From the NCBI GenBank assembly GCA_046542995.1, contig JBKHAH010000077.1:1-14800 (forward strand): a stretch of DNA of 14,800 bases. Reading direction: 5' to 3'. This DNA comes from Perlabentimonas sp046542995. GTDB lineage: Bacteria; Bacteroidota; Bacteroidia; Bacteroidales; Tenuifilaceae. A model generated the notes under the pieces. It had not been told where the DNA came from and searched no databases. It saw only the letters and a program-made list of their open reading frames with translations. Of the stretch, positions 14,747 through 14,800 are shown piece after piece; the stretch's first letter is position 1, and every line of letters starts with the position of its first letter. Position numbers and translations under genes: made by a program.

Positions 14747-14800
14747 TTACTTGTATAGCCTCTCATTGTCCTGTATATCCATCCACATGGCAAAAAGGAA
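14747..14800 (-). CDS. C-terminal end of a further gene in the glycan operon (partial)
   Basis: On the minus strand a frame open to the window edge encodes 17 residues ending MWMDIQDNERLYK and a TAA stop (14747-14749). It stops 13 nt before the deacetylase start, the same tight spacing as the other genes of this operon, which is why I take it as real. The family cannot be told from so short a piece. Confidence 0.5.
   Translation of the reverse strand, partial: FLFAMWMDIQDNERLYK

Noticed and set aside
1..14800. CRISPR array, transposon, prophage, toxin-antitoxin or defence system
   Set aside because: No spaced direct repeats, transposase, integrase, nuclease or toxin-like small gene pair was seen; all gaps over 100 nt were read.

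Overview
The window looks like chromosomal DNA from a member of the Bacteroidota, probably an anaerobe of the Bacteroidales/Marinilabiliales type. Three things suggest this. Candidate promoters match the Bacteroidota sigma-A pattern (TTG about 20 nt before TAnnTTTG) rather than the E. coli pattern, and genes lack strong Shine-Dalgarno sequences. The families are typical of the phylum: a DUF4412-like secreted protein, a SiaC/DUF1987 protein paired with a TPR-membrane-PP2C phosphatase, and OmpA/OmpL47-type envelope proteins. HydF implies [FeFe]-hydrogenase maturation and so anaerobic or fermentative metabolism. Genus and species cannot be told from the sequence alone.

Region 1 (1-1363): a secreted protein with a Glu/Gln-rich tract and a DUF4412-like domain, followed by about 320 nt without a gene. 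That gap holds a perfect 24-bp inverted repeat inside a larger potential three-way-junction fold, then a good Bacteroidota promoter.

Region 2 (1364-6399, + strand): four closely spaced genes. The first two form a partner-switch pair: a SiaC-like phosphoprotein and, 6 nt later, a phosphatase with a predicted periplasmic TPR sensor, one membrane helix and a cytoplasmic PP2C/SpoIIE domain. The next two are exported proteins sharing an N-terminal domain with a WDGHG-x-H motif. One ends in an OmpA peptidoglycan-binding domain, the other in a string of OmpL47/Ig-like repeats. The arrangement suggests an envelope-sensing module; this link is inferred. No SiaB-type kinase is in the window.

Region 3 (6468-10610, - strand): a membrane LtaS-like phosphoglycerol/phosphoethanolamine transferase, then a GDPD-family lipoprotein 4 nt downstream, then hydF, which has no hydE, hydG or hydrogenase gene near it. 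The transferase and GDPD probably act on the same class of phosphodiester-decorated envelope lipid or glycan. hydF looks unrelated to them.

Region 4 (10610-14800): a divergent promoter region, a polytopic GT-C-like putative glycosyltransferase on the + strand, and, converging on it, a tight minus-strand operon: end of an unidentified gene, NodB-like polysaccharide deacetylase, left-handed beta-helix acyltransferase, flippase-like membrane protein. This is probably the edge of a surface glycan or glycolipid cluster. No tRNA, rRNA, CRISPR array, transposase or phage gene was recognised.
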